Shown piece by piece: positions 46,260-57,985 of a DNA stretch of 64,000 nucleotides. The translations under genes were made by a program, and so were the position numbers. The notes under the pieces were generated by a model. It made no database searches. It saw only the letters and a list, made by a program, of their open reading frames with translations, and was not told where the DNA came from. Within the stretch, counting starts at the first letter, position 1, and the number at the start of each line of letters is the position of its first letter. The DNA is from Coptis chinensis (Eukaryota; Streptophyta; Magnoliopsida; Ranunculales; Ranunculaceae): NCBI GenBank assembly GCA_015680905.1, contig CM027378.1, forward strand, positions 9,591,001 to 9,655,000, written 5' to 3'.

Positions 46260-47740
46260 TCCGATTTCCCGTTGATTATTTTTTTAGATTAGTTCAATGC
46301 AGTTGCATACTTGCATCTAGTTTTCGATTCTCGTTAATTATTTTTTAGGTTAGTTTAGTGCAATTGCATCAAGTTTCCGATTTTTCTTTAATTATTTTTT
46401 AGGGTTAATTCAAAGAATTTGCACCCAGTTTTCGATTTTCCATTAACTATTATTTGAGGTTAATTCAATGTATTTGTATCTAGTTTTCAATTTCCCGTTA
46501 ATTAATTATTCTTTGTGGTTAGTTTAACACATTAGTATTCCATTTCCGATTTCTCATTAATTATTTTTCGAGGTTTGTTCGTTCCATTTGCATTAGGTTT
46601 ATGATTTCTCGTTAATTATTCTTTGAGGTTAGTTCGTTGTGTTTGCATCCAGTATCTAATTTCCCATTAATTATTCTTTGAGATTAGTTTAATGCATTTG
46701 CATTCAGTCACGATTTCTAGGTTAATTATTATTCTCTAAGATTAGTACAATGCAGTTGTATCCCATTTTTAATTTTCTGTTAATTATTCTTTGAGGTTAG
46801 TTCAATGCACTTGCATTCAGTTTCTGATATCCTATTAATTATTCTTTGAGGTTAGGTCAATGCATTTGCATTCAGTTTCCGATTTCTCATTAATTGCTAT
46901 TTGTGGCTAGTTCGATGCATTTGCATCCAGTTTTCGATTTCACGCTAGCTCTATGCAAGGAAAAAAAAAGGTTAGTTTCATACAGTTTCATCAAATTTCT
47001 GATTTCCCGCTAATTATTCTTTAAGAAATATGATTTCCCGTTAATTTTTTTTTAGGTTAATTCAATGCATTTGCATCCAGTTTTGTTTTCCTGTAAATTA
47101 TTATTCGAGGTTAGTTCAATGCATTTGCATCCAATTTTCGACTTTCTTTGAGGTTAGTTTGATGCACTTACATCTAGTTTCCGATTTCCCATAGATTATT
47201 TTTTAAGGTTAGTTCAATGCATTTGCGTCCAAACCGATTTTTTGTTAATTATTTTTTTAGCTTAGTTCAGTACAGTTGCGTCTAGTTTCAGATTTTCCGT
47301 TATTTATTATTTGAGGTTAGTTCAATGCAGTTGCATTCAGTTTCGAATTTCCCGCTATATATTCTTTGTGGTTAGTTTAATGCATTTGCATCTAGTTTTT
47401 TTTTATTTCTCGTTAATTATTATTTGAGGTTAGTTCCATGCAAAAAAAAAATGTTAGTTTCATGCAATTTCATCTAATTACTGATTCCCTTTAATTATTC
47501 TTTGAGGTTAGTTCAATACATTTGCGACCAGATCGAACTCGATTTCCAATTAATTATTTTTAGATATTAGTTCAATGCATTTGCATCCAGTTTTCGATTT
47601 CACGTTAATTATTTTTTTAGATTAGTTAAATGCATTTGCATCCAATTTTCGATTGCCCGATAAATATTATTTAAAGTTAGTTCAATGCAATGACATCTAG
47701 TTTTCGATTTCCCTTTAATTATTCTTTGAGGTTAATTCAA
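46260..47740. repeat. 55-bp minisatellite, left part
   Basis: About 27 degenerate head-to-tail units of roughly 55 bp. The core words are gaggttagttcaatgc, atttgcatccagttt, cgatttcccgttaatta and ttcttt. Copies differ by substitutions and small indels, so the array is old. The array continues at 49019 after an inserted transposon. Confidence 0.93.
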
Positions 47741-49018
47741 GGGGTATTTAGACTTTGGTCCTAACTATAGTTGGTTTATTAGGGTTTGATCCAGAAAAGC
47801 TTGAATATTAGGGTTTAGTCCTAGTTTTGGTTTTTGACCGCCAGTCAACTGAGTTGATTGTAGTCAATCAGCTTGTATTTTCAAAATGACAATAATACCC
47901 TCGCGTGCAATAACACGTGCTTCTATTTTATCAAATTTATTCAACACGTGTCAACTATACAGATTTAGCCAACTATACGATTCGACCCATTACAGAAAAA
48001 AAATAAATAAAAAAAAAAATCCAAATTCAGAATGATAAAGTAAATTGATCGGCATTTGGTCTGAGGGGGAAGAAAGAAAGAGAGACGGAGATGGGTCGGA
48101 AGAGTAAAGCGTTAAAAAGGAAAAAAGCACAACTCGAGCTTGTTGAGAAGGATACAACCTCTTTATCAGGAAATCCTCTTGTCGAGAAGGATACTACTGC
48201 TGATGATGATGTGAACAAGGATTTATATTTATATGTTTGTTTCAAAACAAAGCCAGATCAATTTGTTTGGTTCCGAACTGATCCAGCTGATGATAATGGC
48301 TCGAAAATAAAACTAGGTGTTCTTGAAAGAGACACTCTCATTCCTGTTTCTGAAATGCTGGATCCTCAACTCCCAAAAATTTTTGCCTCTGCCGCATACG
48401 GGTCTAGAATATTTCTATTTGGAGGTTATACAAGTAAGGATAATTATTACACTGGTACAAAGGATGATGTCCATTTATGTGACACTACTGATTCTGTGGT
48501 TTGGGTGAAAAGTCGGAGTCAGATGGTTCATGAGAGAGTTGATTCTCAAGCAGTAACTGTTGGTAACAAGATATATGTATTTGCATCTGATATGGAATGT
48601 GACCAATTCCAAACCCTTGGGATGAGGTATACGACGTTCATTCTGGTGAATGGTCCCCACTTCCTCAACCTCCGGATGTGCTAATCCAAGATGAATGTAT
48701 TATCCAAGGTATTGCAGTTGTTGATCACGAAAGAAAGATTATAATTAATACAACCAATGGATTTATCTCTTTCAGTATTCACCTGTATTCTTGAGATGCG
48801 CAAATTTAAGATGTGACGGCCACATCGAAAGTCGAAGTCAGATGTCGACACGTATCGAATAAATTTGATAAAATAGAAGCACGTGAGGGGTATTATTGTC
48901 ATTTCAAAAATACAAACTGATTGACCACAGTCAACTCATTTGACTGGCGGTCAAAAACCAAAACTAGAACTAAACCCTAATAAACCAACTATGGTTAGGA
49001 CCAAAGTCTAAATATTCC
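47741..49018. mobile_element. Mutator-like element carrying a kelch gene fragment (Pack-MULE candidate)
   Basis: The ends are long inverted repeats. The left (47741 to about 47956) begins GGGGTATTTAGACTTTGG and the right (about 48841-49018), reversed, begins GGAATATTTAGACTTTGG. Both then share TCCTAAC(T/C)ATAGTTGG, TTTTTGACCGCCAGTCAA, ATGACAATAATACCC and ACGTGCTTCTATTTTATC. The left copy has an extra 29-bp segment. The element sits between perfect 9-bp duplications TTAATTCAA (47732-47740 and 49019-49027). Removing it joins two halves of one minisatellite unit. It has no transposase but holds a kelch-type ORF (48091-48794), so it fits the definition of a Pack-MULE. Confidence 0.9.
48091..48794 (+). 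pseudogene. kelch-repeat (beta-propeller) gene fragment inside the MULE
   Basis: An open frame from MGRKSKALKRKKAQLELVEK at 48091 runs 197 residues. It has a basic N-terminus, then a kelch-like repeat (AAYGSRIFLFGGYTSKD ... VHLCDTT) and the start of a second (VTVGNKIYVFASDMECD). At about 48605 the frame shifts. The other frame continues the second repeat with NPWDEVYDVHSGEWSPLPQP and a following segment (GIAVVDHERKIIINTTNGF) to a stop at 48794. There are no introns. Complete kelch proteins need more blades, so this is a fragment, probably captured from a host gene. It lies between the element's inverted repeats on the plus strand and may be transcribed from the left one. The frameshift could be real or a sequencing error. 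Confidence 0.8.
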
Positions 49019-49685
49019 TTAATTCAATGCATTTGCATATAGATTCCGAGTTCTCATTAATTATTTTTTTAGGTTAGTTAAATGTAGTTGCTTCAAGTTT
49101 CCAATTTTTAGTTAATTATTCTTTGATGTTAGTTCAATGTGTTTGCTTATAGTTTTTGATTTCCCGTTAATTGTTCTCTAAGGTTAGTTTGTTGCGTTTG
49201 CATCCAGTTTTTAATTTTTCATTAATTAAGTTAGTTCAATGCAGTTGCATCCAGTTTCCGATTTCCCGTTAATTGTTCTTTGAGGTTAGTTCGTTGCGAT
49301 TGCATCCAATTTTCGATTTCCCATTAATTAGGTTAGTTCAATGCATTTGCATCCAGTTTTCGATTTCTCATTAATTATTATTTGAGGTTAGTTTAGGTTG
49401 GTTCAATGCATTTACATACAATTTCCAATTTCTCATTAATTATTTTTTGAGGTTCACTACAATTCCATCAAGTTTCCAATTTTATGTTAATTATACTTTG
49501 AGGTCACATAGTTCAATGCATTTGCATCCAGTTTCCGATTTTCCGTTAATATTTTTTTTAGGTTACTTCAGTGTAGTTGCATCTAGTTTTTGATTTTCTG
49601 TGTATTTTTCTTTGATATTAGTTTAATGCATTTGAATCCATTTTCTAATTTTCACTTAATTATTTTTTGAGGTTAGTTCAATGTC
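49019..49685. repeat. 55-bp minisatellite, right part
   Basis: About 12 further units of the array at 46260-47740, with the same core words and the same orientation. It ends near 49685, where pseudogene sequence starts. Confidence 0.92.
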
Positions 49686-49689
49686 TCGC

Positions 49690-50385
49690 ATCACAAATCT
49701 TAATATGATTAAAACCTTGTAAGTAAACCACTCCAAATAAATCAAACCCCTTTGTAATAAGAGACTTCTTAGAAGCTCGAAATTTTTTGTGGTTATACAT
49801 GGACTCTAAAATAGTAATAAGTGTCATAGCTCTAGGCTCTAGCCATAATCTCCTCATGTGTTTTGCTAATAAGAATTATACTAATGGTGACATGAAACCT
49901 CCCCAACTTAACAACGTCAACTTCTGCACATTAGCACTCAGTCCCCGATTCTTAAATACCTTCTGAGATAGTTGATTCTGCTCCAAAGCTTTTTCGTTTC
50001 CCCGATTCTTATCTACAACTTTAAGAAGACGCCTAAATAGACAACCCTCAACTGAATTATCATCTCCTTATTGAGCTTTATGTATTTCCAATGCATATAA
50101 ACAATGTGGCAAAACCTCTTTATTAATCAACAATACAACATAAACGTGTGTTTTTATTATTCAATAGCTTCGGCTAATTTCCTATCAAGCACACTAAGCT
50201 CGCTACTTGCAATAACTGAAGTCGTGGTATTTGTTTAAGCTGCTAGCTCATGCTGAAGTAAGTCAATGGCTGGTTCTGATTCTAACTTTGACAATATATT
50301 GTTAGCCCTATTTAGATATCCTAAACTATCATTAAACCTGTTCAAACCATAGCAAGCAAATCCCATCAAATGTAAAGTTTAGAAC
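49690..50385 (-). pseudogene. kinesin-light-chain-related TPR protein pseudogene (KLCR-like)
   Basis: On the minus strand fragments appear in the right order. First comes MGFACYGLNRFNDSLGYLNR with ANNILSKLE (50370-50260), then ASSELSVLDRKLAEAIE (50210-50160) and HCLYALEIHKAQ (50120-50080). VVDKNRGNEKALEQNQLSQ and KVFKNRGLSANVQKL follow to about 49920, and a decayed MYNHKKFRASKKSL segment lies near 49770. These are the tetratricopeptide repeats of plant kinesin-light-chain-related proteins, which bind microtubules and cellulose synthase complexes. Several stops and missing blocks show it is dead. The identification comes from motif order and is reasonably firm, but no search was run. Confidence 0.7.
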
Positions 50386-50499
50386 TATTATGTGTAAAGA
50401 CAACAAACATGAATTATTTTCACTATTAATTGAAGTTTAGAACCAAATTATGTGTACTTGTGATGCCTTCTATAAGAAGAGAATACCAACATCTAGTGC

Positions 50500-51080
50500 T
50501 AAAAATCTCAAGCCCGAAGAGAAAATAAGGCGTGGAATGCTCTAATTATTTCTAGCTATGATCAAAACGGTTTTTTTGAGGATAGCATACAACTCCTACA
50601 GGACATGAAGCATGTCGGGTTAAACGCAGATGTAGTTACATATAGTGGGGTTGTTTCTTCTCTTGCTCAATATACTTGTCTAGTGATGCCATGAGCATTT
50701 TCATTGACATGTTGGATCTGGGCTTGAAGCCGAATGTCGTCGTAACCTTAGCAAGTGTCCTCCCTACCAGCAATATCTTTAGTGTAGCTTGATAATTGTA
50801 AAGAAATTATACAAAAATCCATGGCTACTCTTATAGGAATATATTGGATTCTGAAAGAAGGATTAGAAATACTCTTGTATCTGTTTACACCAAATGTGAT
50901 TCAATTCAATATGTTGTTTCTGTCTTCCAAGATACTATGTACCGAGATGTGATTTCCTGGAGCTCAATGGTTGTAGGATACGTTAAGAATGACTATTTTT
51001 AAGAAGCACATAGAACATTCAGGGCGGTGATTATTCATGAAATTCAACCAAATCCTATCTCTGTGATAAACATTATTTCA
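50500..51080 (+). pseudogene. PPR protein pseudogene
   Basis: The plus strand encodes fragments of a plant pentatricopeptide repeat protein. WNALIISSYDQNGFFEDSIQ and LLQDMKHVGLNADVVTYSGV (50530-50650) match a repeat of 35 residues. MLDLGLKPNVVTLASVLP-like text follows in another frame (about 50700-50765). RNTLVSVYTKCDSI, VFQDTMYRDVISWSSMVVGY and IQPNPISVINI continue to about 51075. At least four frame breaks separate the pieces. PPR proteins edit or process organellar RNA. Only about five repeats remain, with no start or C-terminal domain, so it is a relic lying head to head with the KLCR-like pseudogene. Confidence 0.8.
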
Positions 51081-54000
51081 TAAAAGCAATCAGTAGAAAA
51101 GTTCTTACTTGCTACTTTTGTTGTGGGACATGCCTTCTCTTAAATCTACTGATGAAGATTATACAGTTCCATGAGTTCTTTCAAATCATATTCTCTTACA
51201 AGGGCCTTAAACATAGGATACCCTAGCTTAGAAAATATCTCTTTCAGTTTTGAAAAGTACTTTGCTGCTTGCCTTTGTAAAAAAAAAAGGAGATGCGCTC
51301 TTAACTTTGACAACTTAACCATCTTGAAAATCAAGGAAAGAAAAAGTGTATAAACATCCCTCCCAAACTTGGAAATTTCTTATTTGTCTGATTTTATCTT
51401 ATTTGTCTCCTATTTTTTTCATAATTAGCCAAATAGTTTTACTAATATTGGTGACCCTGTGAAGGCTAAAAAAGTAGAGCCAAGAGGGTGCAGCTATAAT
51501 ATTCTAAAGATTATGTAAAGTAAATTATCAATTCTAAGAAGGCTCATGTGGGAAAATTCAGAACAAATGAAGAGAAAACAAACCTGGCTTGCGACTTGTA
51601 TTCTATATTTTGTTCATGATCCAATCTTTTGGCAAAAATCTTAAGTTGAATGTTCAATCCATTCTATTCTCAAGTATCTTTTCGCGGATTCGGAACAAAT
51701 GAGAATAAGATGAAGGTGCTGCAATGAACCTATAATACAGAACGAAGCTAGTTATGAGAAACTAAAAGTTTAGACCTAGCCAACCTTCGTAGTCAACAAG
51801 AAATCAAAACTGGGCCCTTCAATATCCTAGCAAGTAGCACCCTTCCATCCGCTTGCACCAACTGATTTGAAATATCAAGGATCAAATACGTCAACATACA
51901 AGTTCGAATAGAAAAAGTACCACCACACCATCATTTGGATCAAAATATGGTTTTGAGTAATTCTATCGAAAATGCATACAGCACTCAGTAGTACCACCAG
52001 ATAACTTACCGATGTAAACAGATGCCTCGGTATCCAAAATTAATGTTAATAATCATCTTACCATTGTTTTTATACTCGTAAACAAGTTAGGATTCTGATA
52101 TGTTAATAACACATTTCCAATGCTTCTTACAAGAATGAGAACGTCGATACCTATTAGCTTATAAGATATCTCATTAACGCTTACAAATAATTGATCACAG
52201 CAACAGCGTCCGACTTTGTATCTGCAAGTGAAACTCACAAATGTTTTCGTTGGGTCTACCATACACAGGCAAAGGAAAACATATTCAAGAATATAGTAAA
52301 CCACTTTAAGTACAAGAAAAACTGAAGAAATGGAAGATAACCCACAACTAGTATTTTGTCATACAATTATACTGGGAAAATTGCAATTTGTCCTTGTTAT
52401 GGTAAGGTATTTTATATAATTGAATGTGCGACATACTCATAATTCTTGGTCGTTCCCTTATTTGTTACCCACATAGCCTTATCTTTAAGTAGACGTCGTA
52501 CACACATATATACACTTGATTGAAGACGCCTCATCACTTGGCCATTTCACCAGAAACGAAGGCAAAAATGCAACCAAAGAAAAAGTTTTCAACTGCCTAT
52601 AACACTAAGGATAATGTGACCATACTCCTACTTACTAAAAAGATGCAAAAGTAAGATCATTTATGATACACATCTCCTTGAAACAGTGACCTTTGGCTAT
52701 CCAAGAACCAAGCATCATAGACACCATCTCTATTGGCCATCCTATATATATCAGCAACCATATATAGGAGTTAAATTTAGCAAATACGGCCTCTGGACTT
52801 TCAATATTACTAAGATCAAAATACTAATTGTGCACACTTGATTTGGCACCTGCTTTGGCCAACGAAAGAACCTATTCAAGGTACGCACTAGAAATCTCTG
52901 CGTTGCCTTTTGCCACATTCTTTCTCATATTGTAACAGATCGCAGATTGAACCACCAATGTTCTGCACCAACATCTTAGTTAACCTAGGATTCCATGAAT
53001 TTATGAGGCTCTCTTCATGTGCCCAGCCCACTCAAGTGGGCTTGCATTGCTCATTCCTTCCGCCTGGGTATAGATGAACGAATGCTTTCTATTTCCCTGA
53101 AACAGAAAAAGTGCTAATTTCAAAAAGGGAGCAGAACAAAAAAGGATTTAAAAACCATTAGTTTGTTTCACATTAGTCCATTTTGGGAATAGGATTTTGT
53201 AAAACATAAACGAAGAGGCTACATCAGCATAAAATGTTTACTGTCCATGGATAAAATGTTTTACAACAACTGGTGGATACAAGTTGATAGGAAACCACTC
53301 AAAATAGAAAACTCTTCGAGTGGCAACGACATCTTCCGTGCATGTCCAGCTAGAAACATAATGCGAAGGAGCCTGACAACATTATTAGAGCTACCTTAAT
53401 TACTTCTCTTTATGCCCTAAATTTGCAAATGGTAGCTTAGAAATTTGGATATCTCAATGTGCAATAGGGTGCCTCAGGAGCTGGAATCTGATTTTCGGAA
53501 ACCTAGCCTTCCAATCTTGGAAACTTGACGGTAAATTAATCTCAGAATATCAAAACCAAAAGACTATCCGTTTGAGATCAACAAAAAATCTGACGAGATG
53601 ACCATAACCCCTTAAGATCACTTGCATATGCCAGTGTTTGTTTCACATATAACCTGAGTCTGAAGGAGTGGGTGAAACTCAAAAAAAATACTCAATAGCA
53701 TGATGGGCAATAATTTCCCGCTCTGACCAATGTACTTACGTACCGACGAGAAAAAATTGCATGCTAGAAGTCTAGTTGAATATACAAATTATAAGTACAA
53801 TAAGATGGAAACATGAAAATCTTTTGATTTACATGCATGAAACAGTTCAAATCTTCCTTGTCTTCCTCCCTAACAATTGAACTACTATGTTGAAGAGCCT
53901 TGGAATTGGAAACCTATGAGGTTAACCATAACCAGAACAAAACATTTCGATATTGGAGACCATTATAAGACATAAACTAAAAAAAAGAAACAAAGAAAGA

Positions 54001-55059
54001 ACATTTAATAGAAGTAAAGGCAAAGAAACAGAGCGTGATGAGCATATGTATAAGCACTCCTCCAAGAATAGATGTGAGTTTCTCCCTTCCAATCTTGTTA
54101 GTTAGAAATTCCATCTCTCGCTCTCTCTCCTCGCAGTTACTATCTGATCTTACTTTTGTTTGCCCATCTAGAAATCAGTTTGACTATGCATTGGTCTTAA
54201 GAAACATGTTGCAAAGTGCGACCAGAAGAACTGAAACTTCAAAGTTGCCAAAGAGTCCAACTTAACATAATTTAACAACTACGTGTTAATGATGTTTTCA
54301 ACAACATCTTGTCCCAACTAATTACATATTTGACGGCAGTTAAACTATTCGAAAAACTATTGCTGTTTATTATCCTTTATCTCTTATCACGCCTAATTTC
54401 TAAGTTTGACAAAGATTTCAGTATATTACAACCATTTTTTATTTCAAAGAGCCAGTTAAAAAGTAAAACAAACCTTCGCACATTTATAAAAACCGCTAAA
54501 CAACATTACTAACAACATCACCAAAAAATGGTGTAAAATTAAAATGCAAAATCCAAATCCAAAAAAGCATCAAAAGTTAAAACTACTGAAGTTTTAGCTC
54601 ATTTCAAGACCACACCAGCCAACCCACATATTCATACAATCAAACACATTAAGAGCAAGACAAGCTATATTTAGGGAACAACCAACCAACTACAGTGAAT
54701 CATCACAAAGAAACAACACAGATAGAAGCTAAATAACCAAATATCCAACCCTCTCAAATTTAATTGGCAAGAACCTCAAAGGAGTAGGAGTGTGAAGACA
54801 AACATAGATTAAACACAAGAAATTTCGAAGTGAAAATGAGAAATTATAAGTTTCTAACAAATAGACTTTATATACCAGCTAATAAAAAGAAACGAGAAAT
54901 TCTTACCAAACCTTAACAATGAAAATGAAGAAAATTAGAAAACGAAGTAGCATGATCTTGTGCATCACGAAAGGAGAAGCACACACTTGATGTGGCAAAC
55001 AAGATGCCACGTTTTTTGTAAGATAGTGGTATAAACTAAGACCAAATATTAGCCACTAT
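51081..55059. other. mostly intergenic, no confirmed gene
   Basis: AT-rich. A minus-strand frame at 51146-51334 is unrecognised. A possible last exon on the minus strand lies at about 53010-53100, after a TTTCAG acceptor: it reads KHSFIYTQAEGMSNASPLEW, then AGHMKRAS and a stop. A possible second patch (MANRDGVYDAWFLDSQRSLF) lies near 52735-52650. I cannot join them into a gene. Confidence 0.35.
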
Positions 55060-56889
55060 TATTACAAAAACAGTGGTATATAAATTCATACCTACCATGG
55101 TATATGTGTCTTTCTGTAGTAGGGGTCCCAGCATAACCACAACCTACTCTAGTAAGGACAACAAATGTTCCTAATATAATAAAAATGATCTGGTTGAACT
55201 TTCGTTTCCAACAAAGAGAAAATAGCAATTTTGAGTTGTAGTCCAACTTTATTTACTTCTAAAGCTTTGGGAGGGATATTAATGCCTCCCACATTCCAAA
55301 TGCAAAATAATGTACTCATTTAAAACAAGAGTTGTTTTTGTTCTTGCCCCCTTGGGCCTTCCTCTTTTCTTCTTCTTACTTGGTTTGTCAGAATCATGTT
55401 TTACACAGACATAACTAGTTTTATATACATGTTCAGTGAGTGGAGTACTTACCGACACCGCGTCACCACCTTGGCTTTAGAATGGAGTGTATGTCATATG
55501 ACCATCACCAGCTTCAATAATGCCCTATTTATCTTTGAAGAAGATATGTTCTGCAACATCTTGTTCATCCCCCAAGGAATCAAGACCATCCTCATCAGCA
55601 ACAGAATAAGCATTCCCTTGCATGGTAAATTCCCCTTGGTCAGTCAACAACTCAATGTCAGGAGTAATTGGTTCTTCACAGGAATCACAGGCATCAAGGG
55701 AAGGGGTGACGTATTCAGCTGAATGGTAGTAACCACTGGTTCTTTGTCAGTGGCAGGTAAGGGGTCCAACTCAATAGTTGGAGATACTACTGGTGTAGTA
55801 ATTGTTGTCATCAGACCACCAAGAACCATATCTCCATTTACGACGACATATACCATGTCCAGGCAAAGAGACTACATCCTAAAGTGAACCTTCATGCACT
55901 ACGATACTATTTGAGGGTGTAGTTCCTTCAGATTTTGTCTCAATCCCTAGTCTCAATAGTAGACTCATCGACTAGGAGGATAGGATATATTACACCTTCT
56001 TCATCTCTCAGACAACTAGATTCTCCTCGAGCATTTGTATATTTCCTAGGAGTCCATCTCCGTTGTACTTTCCATTTGAACTGATTTTCCTGCTTTGGGG
56101 CTTCTTACTATAACCATGTTAGTATCTCCCTTTTGTTTGGGGCACTTTGCATCAGCATCCACAAAGATCTTACAAGCACTACACTGAGAGGGGATCCAAG
56201 TGTAGTTTAGCCCAATATCTACATTGATTCCTTTGCCCAGATTGACTGGTTGAGCTAGGGAAAGTAAAATCAATATCCACCTCAATACAAGCTCTTGCAT
56301 AGGTTAGTCTTTCCCTCTTTGCCGTTGCATCATCCATACATATAGGATTATTACCCAAAATACTAGCAACAAATCCAATACCTTTTCTTCTCCATAACTG
56401 TTTTGGGAGGTCCATTTTAACCCAAATGGGGACTCATCTAATTTGACTCCTATGCTGTTCGACAGATTCCGACCATGGTCAAATGAAGAGCACTCCCTGC
56501 AATGTATACAGGGCCAAGTTCCACTACCGATAGTTGGTCTTCAAATTTAAAGTAAAACATATCCTTATCCGCCACCATATCAAAGCTACCCTTAATCTTC
56601 CATTGCTTGGTCAGTGCATCTTTAACAAGTGGATAAGATCATCTTTTCTCAATGAAGAAACCAACAGCTTAGTCTTTCCTTCTTCAACAATATCAAGTGG
56701 AACTTCAGCAATACCATTTGAAATTGAAGGATGGACCTTTTCAAGGTTTGGTCAAAGTTTAGAAGACTTACTCAAACTGAATAAGGAGCTCCATGATCGC
56801 CCACCAATAGTTGGAGAAGCAATAGGATTGGTGGCTGCAACCTGATCTATGCTTGAAATACTGTTCTGGCACATAATGTTTGTTCCCAT
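55060..56889 (-). pseudogene. LINE (L1-type) ORF1 and start of ORF2
   Basis: The minus-strand ORF1 begins MGTNIMCQNSISSIDQVAAT near 56889. A DUF4283-like domain follows in several frames (KTKLLVSSLRKDDLIHLL ... MVADKDMFYFKFED). Next is the linker MDLPKQLWRRKGIGFVASIL, then IEVDIDFTFPSST, VDIGLNYTWIPSQC and the zinc knuckle-like CSACKIFVDADAKC. This lacks the usual histidine. The region 56030-55330 is a low-complexity linker ending in a basic KKKKRKAQGGKNK. The ORF2 endonuclease start (WNVGGINIPPKALEV) lies at about 55300, and the copy stops near 55060, before the endonuclease active site is complete. The 3' part, with RT, is missing. That is the reverse of normal 5' truncation, so later deletion or rearrangement is likely. 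Confidence 0.8.
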
Positions 56890-57631
56890 ATTATCTGTGA
56901 ACTACGCTCCTATCGATCTACTAATCTCTACACTATATGATAGCCGGGTTTGTAGGAACCACACTTCTCAACCGAACAATGTATTTCTAATCTCTCAATT
57001 TTAAAATTTTAGAACCACCTCCCTACGTTTATTTAAATTACATCTCTCCTATTTATTAATAATTACAATTGGCTCCCTGATCTCTATTAAAATTGAACCA
57101 CCTCCTTCTTCAATAATTGTAGGATAGTCTTCTTAATTTAAAAGCTAAAATTTATGTATAGGAATTGTATATCTTCCCCATTTTTAGAAAATTGTTTCTC
57201 TTTTCTTAGTAAGAGATTCACAAAAAATTGTTTCTCTTTAGTTTTTTTAACAATTTTCATTTTAGTTCTTTACAACTTGGCGAACTGATGCGTAGCACAG
57301 AACACATGCTAGTTATTAAAAGTAGTCCAGGAGGAGCAAATTCAGTTGTACGAAAACAATGGCATTCAGTTTTGATTAGGTTTTGATCATCCGTCCGTAA
57401 TAATAGGAGGGGTTGATTCCTAACAACCTAAAAAATAGTGAAACAATAGTAAATAGAAACTTCTAGTAAATAGAAAGTTTAATACGTAATAGATAAAAAG
57501 GTGATCAAATCCGAGTCCTTATTCGAGACGGACTCCTTTAGAGAGACCGCTTTGGATTTGTTCTACTACAGCTTTATTATATAAACTCTGGAGATATCTC
57601 ATTATTCACCATCGATCTCTTTTTTAGTTAT
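56890..57631. other. intergenic / upstream of the ORF at 57632
   Basis: No gene. A TATA-like box (tattatataaactc) lies at about 57574-57583 and is followed by a T/C-rich leader up to the ATG at 57632. Confidence 0.45.
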
Positions 57632-57985
57632 TTGTTTGAGCAGGAAGACTTGGAAAGAAGAAGACTAGACAAAAGGAGGATGCTGAGAAGTCTAGAACGG
57701 GAAACCTCTATTCTTCAAGTCAAGGCAAAGATTGAAGCCGAGAGAGGTACTCCCCTTTCTTTTCACAAACTGATTCTTGCTGACATGCTTATGCGGTGGC
57801 CACCTAGTCGAAACGACGAGATAACCGAAGCCCGTGATCTGATCAAGAAGCTGGTTGAGGAGATGAAGGCCATGGAAATTCAACCAAGGAAGTTTACTTC
57901 ACAGTTTCGCATGAAGCAGCAGCCCGCAGATAAAACTGCCGGCAGAAAGATGACAAAACGTACTGCCAAGCGATACAACCATTGA
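57632..57985 (+). CDS. hypothetical basic, helix-rich protein of 117 residues
   Basis: The ORF starts MFEQEDLERRRLDKRRMLRS and ends with a basic tail (KMTKRTAKRYNH). It is rich in Arg, Lys and Glu (about a third of residues). Two long amphipathic stretches (RRMLRSLERETSILQVKAKI and DEITEARDLIKKLVEEMKAM) suggest coiled coils; there is no signal peptide or membrane segment. A TATA box lies about 50 bp upstream, and the frame is free of stops and unlike its AT-rich surroundings in base use, which supports a real gene. I do not recognise the family. It could be an exon of a larger gene, a retroelement piece or a small nuclear/nucleolar protein. Confidence 0.5.
   Translation: MFEQEDLERRRLDKRRMLRSLERETSILQVKAKIEAERGTPLSFHKLILADMLMRWPPSRNDEITEARDLIKKLVEEMKAMEIQPRKFTSQFRMKQQPADKTAGRKMTKRTAKRYNH

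Noticed and set aside
46260-47740. Regularly spaced repeats that could suggest a CRISPR-like array
   Set aside because: Units are head to tail with no unique spacers, and the genome is a plant.
53010-53100. Possible terminal exon on the minus strand
   Set aside because: Only one good acceptor and a short frame; no upstream exons could be joined with confidence.
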